Below, piece by piece: positions 22,139 to 31,213 of a stretch of DNA of 64,000 nucleotides (positions within the stretch are counted from its first letter, which is position 1; the number at the start of each line of letters is the position of its first letter). The notes beneath the pieces were generated by a model that was not told the origin of the DNA, did no database searches, and saw only the letters and a list, made by a program, of their open reading frames with translations. The position numbers and the translations under genes were made by a program. Source of the stretch: Natronomonas sp. CBA1123 (lineage in GTDB: Archaea > Halobacteriota > Halobacteria > Halobacteriales > Haloarculaceae); contig NZ_WPCC01000001.1 in the NCBI RefSeq assembly GCF_009741925.1, forward strand, positions 62,001-126,000, given 5' to 3'.

Positions 22139-24409
22139 ATGGACGCCCGCGAGGTGCGTGAGTTACTCGATGACCGCCCAGATCTCGAATCCGCCCTCGA
22201 AGCCGTGCGGGCGGTCGATCGCGAGAACGAGACCTGGGATTTCGAGGACGTGCCCATCGATTCGGGCGCATTCGGTGAGTTAGTCGGTAAAGACATCGTC
22301 GAGTCGATGGGCGACGAGTACCACATCGAAGACCCCGATGCGGTCGATGCGTTATTGCGCGGTGAGCGTGTCGACGACGACGGCGATGAGGAAAGCATCG
22401 ACTTCGAGTTCCCCTCCATCGACGTCGTGGCCGCTGCCGGCCTCCTTGCAGCCGTGGCGGTGGCCGTTCTCATCCGTTCGTTACATTACGAGGCCGTCTT
22501 CCGCCAACAGGTCGTCTTTCTTGCAAACGACCCTTACAGTTATGCCCACTACGTGCATGCGGCCATCGAATCGGGATGGTCACTGAGCGACATTCCGGGG
22601 CCGCTTCAGGACGGTGAACCGCTGACGTTCCTCATCATGATGCTGTTCGCTCAGACAATCGGGGCCCTCGTCGGCGTCGACGTGGTATTGGCATGGTTGC
22701 CAGTTCTCGCGGGTGCCGTCACGGTCGCATTGACGTACCTGTTGGCGCTATCGGTCACCGACGACCGACGCATCGCGCTGGCGGCGGCATTCTGTCTGGC
22801 AGTCACTCCCGCCCACGCCGCCCGAACCGCGCTTGGGTTCATCGACCACCACGCCTTCGACTACGTGTGGCTCCCGATTGCCGCGATGGGGCTGATTAGC
22901 ATCCTGACGCGGGACCGAATCGCCATCGACCGGCCAACTGCTGTGAGTGTCAGTTTGTTCACCATCGGTATCGCCGGTCAGGTGCTGTCGTGGGTCGCCG
23001 GTGTATTGCTCTTACTCCCCATCGCCATCGCCGTCGCCGCTGCCGGAGTGCTGTCGGTCCACGAGAACCGCACGTTCCTCCCCCGCGGCGCGGCGGTAGC
23101 CGCCGGAGCAGGTGCCGCGAGTCTCGTCGTGCTCGGCTTCCATGCCGTCTTCGGCTGGCACGAACTCTTGACGGCGCTGGTGTCGGTGGGGTTGACCACC
23201 GGTATTGTTGCTGTCGTCGGCGCCAGTGAGGCATGGCGTCGGGCTGAGTTGCCCGCATGGGGGCTTGCAGCTGGCGGCGTCGCTGTCACACTGGGGTCGG
23301 CCCTCGCAGTCCGGACACTCGCCCCGGGCGCGTGGACCACCATCACGGCCCAGGTGGGTCGGCTCTTCGGAACTGAAGGCATCACTGAGGCGCTGTCCCT
23401 GTTCGGACAGACCTATGGCTGGCTGCTGCACTTCGGATTGTTGTTGCTGTTCGCGCTGCTGTACGCCGCGGTTGCGACTGCGGCAGCGCTTCGCGGCGAC
23501 CGAGCGTGGCTCGTCGCGGTGTCGTACTTTTGGACGCTGTTGGCCCTCGCCGCAGTACAGGCACGGTTCGCCGGCGAGTTCGCCGCCTTCGCCGCCGTCT
23601 TCGCGGGTACCGGCATCGTCCACATCGCCGGCGTCGTCGACGCCCTCGATGACGTGTCACCGTTCGACGGCGGTGTTCGGGCAGACCTGTCGGTTCCCGA
23701 CACCAGGACACTCGGTGTCGTAGCCGTCCTCTTCATTTTCGTTGGGGGCCTCGCAGCGGCACAGGGCCCGCTGTTGATTCAGGGACTCACCATCGATGAT
23801 GACCGCTATCAAGCGGCCACTTTCATCGACAGCCACGCCGCTGAGACGGGTCATGAGTACCCCGATAACTACGTTTTGAGTCCGTGGTCTTGGAACCGGA
23901 TGTACAACTACCACGTCAACGGACAGGCAGCGTCGTACGGCTACGCCGACCGGACGTATCTCCCGTTCCTCGCGTCGACGGACCCCGCAAGAGCGGCAGA
24001 AATTCAATCGCGCGAAGACATCTACATCGTCATCGAACCCGCTGACGACCCGCCGCGAGGATCGATGTACAGCCGACTCCACGAACGCTACGGGAGTCGC
24101 GGGGACGGCGTTTCCGGACTCGGAACGTATCGAGCGCTGTACGACCGCAATGGAAACGTCATCGTTCGAGTCGTCGACGGCGCGACCGTCAGTGGTACCA
24201 CAACACCGAATGCGACACTCACTCTGACGACCAACGTCTCTATCGAGGGGGCGTCGTTCACTTACGAACGACAGACGACCGCCGATGCGTCTGGGAGGTA
24301 CAACGTCACCGTCGCCTATCCCGGCGAATACGACATCGACGGGACCGAAACTGAGAGCGTGACAATCTCCGAGAGAGCCGTCAGAAGCGGTGAGACAGTC
24401 CAGCCGTGA
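22139..24409 (+). CDS. STT3/AglB-family membrane protein with altered catalytic motif
   Basis: This is a 757-residue protein. Residues 1-92 form a soluble acidic domain, then about 12 spans follow. STT3 features are present: the external-loop acidic motif NDPYSY (130-135) and FIDHHAF with the DHH residues 236-238. The C-terminal soluble domain should carry WWDYG, but at 582-588 it reads PWSWNRM in LSPWSWNRMYNYHVNG. A short carboxypeptidase-regulatory-like beta domain (ASFTYERQTTADASGRYNVT) ends the protein. Normal AglB moves glycans from dolichol phosphate to Asn. This paralog may use another acceptor or have lost the activity. It opens the glycosylation island. Confidence 0.85.
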   Translation: MDAREVRELLDDRPDLESALEAVRAVDRENETWDFEDVPIDSGAFGELVGKDIVESMGDEYHIEDPDAVDALLRGERVDDDGDEESIDFEFPSIDVVAAAGLLAAVAVAVLIRSLHYEAVFRQQVVFLANDPYSYAHYVHAAIESGWSLSDIPGPLQDGEPLTFLIMMLFAQTIGALVGVDVVLAWLPVLAGAVTVALTYLLALSVTDDRRIALAAAFCLAVTPAHAARTALGFIDHHAFDYVWLPIAAMGLISILTRDRIAIDRPTAVSVSLFTIGIAGQVLSWVAGVLLLLPIAIAVAAAGVLSVHENRTFLPRGAAVAAGAGAASLVVLGFHAVFGWHELLTALVSVGLTTGIVAVVGASEAWRRAELPAWGLAAGGVAVTLGSALAVRTLAPGAWTTITAQVGRLFGTEGITEALSLFGQTYGWLLHFGLLLLFALLYAAVATAAALRGDRAWLVAVSYFWTLLALAAVQARFAGEFAAFAAVFAGTGIVHIAGVVDALDDVSPFDGGVRADLSVPDTRTLGVVAVLFIFVGGLAAAQGPLLIQGLTIDDDRYQAATFIDSHAAETGHEYPDNYVLSPWSWNRMYNYHVNGQAASYGYADRTYLPFLASTDPARAAEIQSREDIYIVIEPADDPPRGSMYSRLHERYGSRGDGVSGLGTYRALYDRNGNVIVRVVDGATVSGTTTPNATLTLTTNVSIEGASFTYERQTTADASGRYNVTVAYPGEYDIDGTETESVTISERAVRSGETVQP

Positions 24410-25709
24410 TTACCACGTCAGTCCTTCATAGGTGAGCCCCTCCCGGCGACTGATGATACGCCGACCGTCGACGACGACGGGGTTGGCCATCGCGTCGAAC
24501 TCCTCGTCGAGGTCGGTGAATTCGGGCCAGTCGGTGACAACAGCCACGCCGTGGGCGTCATCGAGGGCTTCGGCCGCCGAATCGGCGTATTCGATGTCGG
24601 GGTACTGTTCGGCCATCGACTCGTTGGCCAGTGGGTCATAGGCGACGATATCGGCGTCGCGGTCTTGCAGCCCTTCGATGACCGGCTTGGCACGGGAGCC
24701 ACGGATGTCGTCCGTGCCGGCCTTGAACGCCAACCCGAGGATAGCGATGCGTTTGCCCCCGCTATCGACGTGAGAGTCGAGCAGTTCGAGCAGGCGCTCT
24801 GGTTGGCCGTCGTTGACCTCGATTGCGGCCTCTATCATCGCCGGCGTGTAGTCGTTATCACGGGCTGCCGCGGCGAGTGCGGCGGTGTCTTTCGGGAAGC
24901 AGCTACCCCCCCCCCCATCCTACCCCCGAGTTGAGGAACCGCTCGCCGATGCGGTCATCCATCCCCATCGCGTCGGCGACAGCGTAAGTGTCGACGCCGA
25001 ACTCCTTGCAGACGTTGCCGAGGTCGTTGATGAGGCTCACTTTCGCCGCGAGGAAGGCGTTGCTGGCGTACTTTATCATCGCCGCCTCCCGACGCCCGGT
25101 TTCGACAGTTGGTACGTCCCAGTCGGTGATGAGCGGCTCGTACAACTCAGCGAGCAGCTGGAGTGCCCGTGCATCGCCCTCGGTGCCGATGACGATTCGG
25201 TCGGGGTCCATGAAGTCGTCGACGGCGCTGCCCTCACGCAGGAACTCAGGGTTGACCGCGACGCCGAAGCCCTCGCCGTCGGTTTTCCCAGAGGCGCGTT
25301 CGATTGCCGGGACGAGTTCGTCTTCGATAACGTCGGGGAGAACCGTCGATTTGACGACGACGAGATGATAGCCGTCTTTGTCGGCGATTGCTTCACCGAC
25401 ATCTTCGGCGGCCGCAAGGAGACCGCTTGGGTCGATAGAGCCGTCCTCGGTAGCGGGCGTCCCGACGGCGAGGAAAGTGAGATCAGTGTCAGCAGCGGCC
25501 GCGTGGTCGGTGGTCGTTTTGAGGCGCGAGCCGGCGTACGCCGAGACCAGCGGGTCGAGTCCGGGTTCGTGGATGGTCGTTTCACCAGCGTTGAGTCGTT
25601 CGACCGTCTCCTCGTCGACGTCGATAGCGGTGACATCGTGGCCGAGGTCGGCCAGACACGCCGACAGCGTGGTTCCGACGTAGCCGCTCCCGACGACGCT
25701 TACGTTCAT
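24410..25709 (-). pseudogene. aglM: UDP-glucose 6-dehydrogenase, frame broken at a G11/C11 run
   Basis: The N-terminal 268 codons (start 25709) give a UGD NAD domain (VVGSGYVGTTL) and central domain up to NSGVGWGGG. They then meet a stop created by an 11-base homopolymer at 24906-24916. In another frame the missing part follows immediately: [10 protein letters not shown] with the catalytic Cys, then the UDP-binding domain with [18 protein letters not shown] to a normal stop at 24410. The two together equal a full-length enzyme that oxidises UDP-glucose to UDP-glucuronate for AglM-type glycan synthesis. It may be a pseudogene, a phase-variable switch or a sequencing error in the run. Confidence 0.85.
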
Positions 25710-25804
25710 GACTCCCGGTAGCGGGCGGGAGGGTTTGAGGCTTCGGCTTCCGCCGACGGTCGGGCGACCCCCATACTTACTCCGCTAGCCGTGGTCAACG
25801 GACT

Positions 25805-26698
25805 ATGTCGACCTCCGAGTCCTTCGAAAACGTACTCGCCGAGTACACGCTGTCACGGTCCCTGGCGTTGCAGTGGACGGCCGTCTCCACGATGGGGTTC
25901 ATCGCTGGACTGTTCGGCTTCGTCGGCGTCTACTACCTCGCGACGGGCGACAGCACAGCCTTCGCGTTCGGTATCGGAAGCGACGCCGGCTGGTGGAACG
26001 CTGGCTTGTCGATTCTCGCGTTTCTCGCCTTGGTGTTCGGCATCATCGTCCCGCACGAACTGGTCCACGGGCTGGCGATGCGACTGTACGGCGGGCGGCC
26101 GCGATACAGCGTCGGCCTCGCGTACTTCGTGTTCCCGTACGCCTACGCGACGGCTGAGGATCGATTCACGCGAAATCAGTTCCTCGTCATCACGCTCGCC
26201 CCATTGGTCGTGTTGACGCTGCTCGGCACACCGGTAATGGTCGGCCTGGAGTTGCCGTGGCTGGCCGTCCCGCTGGCGGCGAACGTCGGTGGCGCCGTCG
26301 GCGACGTGTGGATGGCGCTGACGCTGCTTGGCTATCCCTCGACGGTGTCGGTCCTCGACACGCGAACTGGACTGGCGGTGTACGGTCGGCCCGAAGAGGC
26401 ACCGTCATCAAGCAATCCCTCGCCTCTTCGAGTGGTCTGGGACGTACTCCTAGGCACTGGAGCGGCCGCACTTGCCGTGCTGATCGTCGGCATCGTCGTG
26501 CCGTTGGTGTTGGGAGTGACCGGAGTAGGGTCGATACGACTCGGCATTCCGAACTCGCCGCTGTTCCTCTTCGCCTACGAGACGAGCGCCGACGGCTTCG
26601 CCTACAGTGTCGGGCCGTTGGGACTCGTCGTTGCGCCGGTTGTCGGGTTGATGTATGCGTTCATGCGTTCACGGGGACGGCAGCAAGACTCCTCGTGA
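25805..26698 (+). CDS. DUF3267-type membrane zinc-protease-like protein
   Basis: This is a 297-residue protein with about six spans. The segment VPHELVHGLAMRLYGGRP places an HExxH-like HELVH zinc motif in or next to the third span, as in DUF3267 proteins related to site-2-type intramembrane peptidases. Spans follow at residues 122-150 and 205-240 and near the C-terminus (LGLVVAPVVGLMYAF). Its substrate is unknown. It lies alone between aglM and the sulfatase genes with about 95 bases on the aglM side. Confidence 0.8.
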   Translation: MSTSESFENVLAEYTLSRSLALQWTAVSTMGFIAGLFGFVGVYYLATGDSTAFAFGIGSDAGWWNAGLSILAFLALVFGIIVPHELVHGLAMRLYGGRPRYSVGLAYFVFPYAYATAEDRFTRNQFLVITLAPLVVLTLLGTPVMVGLELPWLAVPLAANVGGAVGDVWMALTLLGYPSTVSVLDTRTGLAVYGRPEEAPSSSNPSPLRVVWDVLLGTGAAALAVLIVGIVVPLVLGVTGVGSIRLGIPNSPLFLFAYETSADGFAYSVGPLGLVVAPVVGLMYAFMRSRGRQQDSS

Positions 26699-26745
26699 TT
26701 AACTATACGTTCCCTGACGAGGCATTTCACAAACCCGTCAGCAAG

Positions 26746-28155
26746 TTACCGCATATATCCGAGGGCCTCCAACCGATCTTCGATTTCATCATCTGTGTCC
26801 TTCGTTCCTATATGAACGTTCGCGTCGTCGAGTGAATTGAAAACGGCAGGTACCTCGTCAGGATACTCACGCGACGTAACAGACTGGTCTTGGGCGGAAC
26901 GAATGGTGATAGTTGCACCATCGTCACCGTGCGTCGCTCGTTTGACGACACCTGAAGAGTCGTTCTCGTAAACCGCCCGCCACGGACCAACATAGTGGTC
27001 TCGATCAACCGTTTCGGGAAGCATATCTCCAGGTGCTGGTACCCGATAGGTAGAGGCGATTACCGGTCCGGATTCTGGAACAAACGAGCGTTTTCCACCA
27101 TCGATTGTCTCGCGAACGACATCAGGAAACGCCGACAGGGTAGCCACTTCACTAATCTGTTCGGATTCTACTTGGCCCGGGTGTTTCACCACGAGTGGAA
27201 CGTGGGTTTGCACCTCGTGAATTCCCCAACTGTGGTCACAGAGCCGAACTGATGGTGAAACCTGACTATACTCGCCAAAGGCTTCCCCATGGTCGCTCGT
27301 CACGACGATTAATGTGTCATCGTACTGGCCACGGTCCTTGAGGCCGCCTAGAAGCTGCTGTACACCATCATCGGCCTGTCTAATGCATTCGTCGTATAGG
27401 TCTTCGAGCGCAGCAAGCGCCCACCAACTACCATCTGAGAGGACCTGCTGTGAGATTGCCCCTTCGAAGTAGTCCGACAGTGCTCGGAGCTGGTCGTCGT
27501 CATGCAGTCTGAATTCCGGTTGGGCGACATAGGGATAGTGAGCATCCATCAGGTTCAGACATGCTGCCCACGGCTCGGTATCTTGATCTACCCAATCGAA
27601 GAACTCCGAAACGTAGGTGGCTGCTCGTTCTGCCTCTGGGTCGTTATCCGCGTGGTCGCGGAGCTGGCAGCCGACCCCATTGATCAGAGAGTGGAGTGGT
27701 CTGTCATGACGGAGGGCCTCTCGCAGGAATCTGGTTATCGGGACTTCGCCTTCGAGGTCAGCAGGGTCTAAGCCGGTATCCAAAGGCGTCCACCGCTGTG
27801 GGCCCTCAGTATGTTGGAAGTGGTCTGCGAGGTTCGATGCTTGCGCCACGACGGCGTTCGCTGTAAAGAGTCCCGTCCGATACCCCGACTCGGCCAGTTC
27901 TGGCCAGATACTCGCCGCTGGGTCGAGTTTCGTTTCGTGCTCGAATATCTGGTGTTCTTCGACTTCATACCCAGAGAAGAGACTCGCATGGCTCGCGATA
28001 CTGTGGATACCAGGCGACCGGGCCTGTTCGTAGTGGGTCGCTACGTTTGCGAGCGAATCCAGAGTGGGTGTCGTCTCGATTGGATAGTCGTGTAAGCTCG
28101 TATTCTTTGCCCTCACACTGTCTAAGATGACAAGTAGAACGTTCGGGCGACTCAT
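26746..28155 (-). CDS. sulfatase-like hydrolase/transferase 1
   Basis: This is a 469-residue alkaline-phosphatase-superfamily enzyme. Metal ligands sit in NVLLVILDSVRAKN (residues 5-18) and in IVVTSDHGEAFGEY. The nucleophile region reads ARSPGIHSIASHASLFSGYE, lacking the Cys-x-Pro-x-Arg formylglycine signature of true sulfatases, so phospho- or other group transfer on glycans is possible. No signal peptide is visible, so it is probably cytoplasmic. It is divergent from a second family member, and both lie among agl-type genes. Confidence 0.85.
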   Translation of the reverse strand: MSRPNVLLVILDSVRAKNTSLHDYPIETTPTLDSLANVATHYEQARSPGIHSIASHASLFSGYEVEEHQIFEHETKLDPAASIWPELAESGYRTGLFTANAVVAQASNLADHFQHTEGPQRWTPLDTGLDPADLEGEVPITRFLREALRHDRPLHSLINGVGCQLRDHADNDPEAERAATYVSEFFDWVDQDTEPWAACLNLMDAHYPYVAQPEFRLHDDDQLRALSDYFEGAISQQVLSDGSWWALAALEDLYDECIRQADDGVQQLLGGLKDRGQYDDTLIVVTSDHGEAFGEYSQVSPSVRLCDHSWGIHEVQTHVPLVVKHPGQVESEQISEVATLSAFPDVVRETIDGGKRSFVPESGPVIASTYRVPAPGDMLPETVDRDHYVGPWRAVYENDSSGVVKRATHGDDGATITIRSAQDQSVTSREYPDEVPAVFNSLDDANVHIGTKDTDDEIEDRLEALGYMR

Positions 28156-28326
28156 GCACTTGGGGTAACTGGTCCAGTCAGAGATATGAAGCTATTGATG
28201 TCGAAAGTTGCCCGGTCGTATATGGGCGTGCTGCAGTAAGTCGGCAGTCGCGACATCATTCGATGCTATTTTGCGGTGCTACTGGGAACGAAAATCGTTA
28301 AACCCGTTACAATCCCGTAGATAGCC

Positions 28327-29724
28327 ATGGCGAGTGATTCCCCACCGAGTATTCTGTTTGTCACCGTCGACTCTCTCAGGGCAGACCACGTCGGGTGGCA
28401 CGGCTACGACCGTGATACGACTCCCGTCCTCGATGAGAGAGCCGACGAAGCACAAACGTACTCAAACGCCTTTTCTCACGCTTGCCAAACGCCCTATTCG
28501 TTCCCTGCAATCCTCACTTCGACGTACTCCACGATGTACGGCGGTGGCAAGCGCCTCTCGGATAACCGGACGCTCATTTCTGAAGTGCTCGATGAAGCCG
28601 GCTACGCTACAGCAGGCTTCCATTCGAACCCGTATCTCTCCGAAGAGTTCAATTACAACCGCGGTTTCGACGAGTACTTCGATTCGATCGAGGATAAATC
28701 GCTCCCGGCGAAGGCACGCCAGTTCGTCAAAGATAATCTCGACGATGACGGCCTTCTGTATCAGCTGTTGTTTAAAGCATTCAAAGCGAGCGAACGCACC
28801 ATGGGTGTCGAGGTGGGGTCACCGTTCGTCGATGCTGAAACCCTAACTGACCTCGCTATCGAGTGGATCGAAAGTAATCCCGCGGAACCGGCGTATCTAT
28901 GGGTCCATTATATGGACGTTCACCACCCCTATTTGCCACCGGAGGAACACCAGCGTGCGATACGTGGTGAGGTTATTAGCGACCGTGAATCGGTCAAGCT
29001 CCGCCGTCGGATGTTGGATGAACTCGGCGACCTCGGGGCCGAAGACCGACAGAAAATCATCGATCTCTACGATGCCGAAATCCGGCATATGGATGCCGAA
29101 GTCGGTCGTCTGATAACGGCGGCGGAGTCGACATGGGGGGATGTCGTTACGGCGTTCACCTCCGACCACGGCGAAGAACTCGGCGATCATGGAGGATACA
29201 GCCACCACATGCCGAAATTCCTCGACGAGTACATCCACGTCCCCCTGTTCATCGATGCAGACACGGAGGGAGATAGCTACGACGAAGTCGTCGGCCTCGT
29301 GGACGTTGCCCCGACTCTCGTAGAATACGCTGGGACAACGCAACCCGAAACCTACATTGGAACCAGTCTCCGGCGCTTACAGGCAGGCGAAGAGTGGGAA
29401 CGTGACCACGTCATTGCGGAGTGGGAAGACAACGAAACGGGTGATCGGAACTTCGCGTACCGCGATAGGGAATGGACCTACGTGTATCGCGAAAACGGCA
29501 CCTGCTACGATGCCCAGACGGATGCTGCCGAGGAAGAGTTGTACGCGGTAGAGAACGCAGATGCCGTCAACGTTGTCGACGACCATCCAGGGGTGAGAGA
29601 TGAACTACGCAGCGTTATCGATACCCACATCGAATTCGTTGAGAGCACAGAACCGGACGCCGCTGCTGTCGAGATGGGTGACGAAGTCCAACAGCGACTT
29701 CAAGATCTTGGATACAAGGAATAA
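28327..29724 (+). CDS. sulfatase-like hydrolase/transferase 2
   Basis: This is a 465-residue alkaline-phosphatase-superfamily enzyme, distantly related to its divergent neighbour. Metal motifs are ILFVTVDSLRADHVGW near the N-terminus and FTSDHGEELGDHGGYSHH near residue 278. The nucleophile region is SHACQTPYSFPAILTS; it has Cys53 but not the CxPxR formylglycine consensus. It ends RLQDLGYKE, similar to the RLEALGYMR ending of the neighbour, a tail common in haloarchaeal members. It precedes the flippase by 32 bases, so the two are likely cotranscribed. Confidence 0.87.
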   Translation: MASDSPPSILFVTVDSLRADHVGWHGYDRDTTPVLDERADEAQTYSNAFSHACQTPYSFPAILTSTYSTMYGGGKRLSDNRTLISEVLDEAGYATAGFHSNPYLSEEFNYNRGFDEYFDSIEDKSLPAKARQFVKDNLDDDGLLYQLLFKAFKASERTMGVEVGSPFVDAETLTDLAIEWIESNPAEPAYLWVHYMDVHHPYLPPEEHQRAIRGEVISDRESVKLRRRMLDELGDLGAEDRQKIIDLYDAEIRHMDAEVGRLITAAESTWGDVVTAFTSDHGEELGDHGGYSHHMPKFLDEYIHVPLFIDADTEGDSYDEVVGLVDVAPTLVEYAGTTQPETYIGTSLRRLQAGEEWERDHVIAEWEDNETGDRNFAYRDREWTYVYRENGTCYDAQTDAAEEELYAVENADAVNVVDDHPGVRDELRSVIDTHIEFVESTEPDAAAVEMGDEVQQRLQDLGYKE

Positions 29725-29756
29725 CTTTCCGTAATGAAACCCGCTTTCCCCTACCT

Positions 29757-31205
29757 ATGAGGATCGGTCAAACCTCGTTTATCGTTTTTATCTCAAAACT
29801 AGGTGGGTCAGCGATTGGCTTTCTCGCGACCATCTATTTTGCGCGCGTTCTCGGAGCAGAGGTTTTGGGCTATTTTGCGCTGGCACTAGCGTTGGTGACT
29901 TGGCTAACGGTTCCGAGTGGGGCGGGCGTCGTGGGTGTGGGTGCCGCGATGAAGAAACGGATGAGCGAGGGGACGGATTCGGGAGAATACCTGACTGCAA
30001 GTCTCCTCATCGTTGGCGCTGTTACAGTAGCTATCGTCAGCACCGTCATACTACTCGGTGATTACGTTGACGCGTACGTGGGCCGCCCGGTCGCAAGTTT
30101 CGTGGCCGGTCTTCTCGCCGTACAAGTAATCTCAGAGTTCACGAGAGACATCCTGAGCGGCGAACAGAAGGTCCACATCAGCGGACTTCTGACGCCGGTG
30201 AAAATCAGCGGGCAGAGTCTCACGAAACTCGGCTTGGTCGTCCTCGGCTTCGAGTTGACGGGGCTCCTCATCGGTCACGCAGCCGGTGGGTTGCTCGTCG
30301 GAATCGTCGGGCTGTACTTCGTTTCGTCGGAGATAGCGCGGCCGCGGCGAGAGCACTTCGAGAGCCTGTTCGAATACGCACGCTTTTCGTGGCTTAGCGG
30401 CCTCAAGAACAAGTCGTTTGACGACGTGGACGTATTGGTCCTGGGTGTCTTCGTTCCGTCGGCACTGGTCGGGGTCTACTCGGTCGCCTGGAGTATCGCC
30501 ACGTTCCTGACGCTGTTCGATACGGCGGTCAGCAGCGCCGTATTCCCGGAGCTCAGTAAGGCTGATGCCGAAGATAGCCGTCAAATCGTCTCGAAACTCG
30601 TCAATGATTCCCTTACGTACGGTGGCCTCATCGTTATCCCCGGATTATTCGGGAGTCTGATACTCGGTGAACGGTTGCTTCGCGTATACGGCCCAGAGTT
30701 CACACAGGGTGCAACCGTATTGTGGATACTCGTTTTCGCAAGCCTGCTGTACGGCTACCAGAAACAGTTGATGAACGCCCTGAACGCGGTTGACCGTCCG
30801 GACCTCGCGTTCCGGATTAATTTATTGTTCATCGCTGCCAACGTCGTATTGAACGTCGTACTCATCGCTGCGATAGGCTATGTCGGCGCAGCCATCGCGA
30901 CCGCAATCTCGGCCGGATTCGGGATGGTAGTGTCGTTCTTCGTACTGCGAGCGCTGCTGTCGTTTTCGATTCCGCACGGCGAAATCGTACGACAATTTCT
31001 CGCTGCTGGTCTGATGGCCGGCATCGTTACGGCTGGACTGCGGGCGTTCGAAGCGATTGAATTCGGGTACAATATCATCGTGTTGCTTACACTCGTCAGC
31101 GTTGGCGCGGGCGTGTATTTCGTCACCCTTTATGGGTTGTCGACTGAATTCCGTTCAACTGTCGTCGCCAATAGTCCGGTGCGGATACCCCAAAGGTTGC
31201 GCTGA
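29757..31205 (+). CDS. Wzx/RfbX-type oligosaccharide flippase
   Basis: This is a 482-residue membrane protein with about 12-14 spans, of the polysaccharide-biosynthesis (MATE-like) family. It shows an N-terminal SKLGGSAIGFLATIYFARVLG signature and repeated paired helices. Members flip dolichol- or undecaprenol-linked glycans to the outer face. The H. volcanii counterpart role is played by AglR. It follows the sulfatase-like gene and converges on the GT4 gene after eight bases. Confidence 0.9.
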   Translation: MRIGQTSFIVFISKLGGSAIGFLATIYFARVLGAEVLGYFALALALVTWLTVPSGAGVVGVGAAMKKRMSEGTDSGEYLTASLLIVGAVTVAIVSTVILLGDYVDAYVGRPVASFVAGLLAVQVISEFTRDILSGEQKVHISGLLTPVKISGQSLTKLGLVVLGFELTGLLIGHAAGGLLVGIVGLYFVSSEIARPRREHFESLFEYARFSWLSGLKNKSFDDVDVLVLGVFVPSALVGVYSVAWSIATFLTLFDTAVSSAVFPELSKADAEDSRQIVSKLVNDSLTYGGLIVIPGLFGSLILGERLLRVYGPEFTQGATVLWILVFASLLYGYQKQLMNALNAVDRPDLAFRINLLFIAANVVLNVVLIAAIGYVGAAIATAISAGFGMVVSFFVLRALLSFSIPHGEIVRQFLAAGLMAGIVTAGLRAFEAIEFGYNIIVLLTLVSVGAGVYFVTLYGLSTEFRSTVVANSPVRIPQRLR

Positions 31206-31213
31206 CAAACTCA

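Noticed and set aside
24885-25721. Plus-strand frame of 278 codons over aglM
   Set aside because: It is the antisense shadow of a clear UDP-glucose dehydrogenase.
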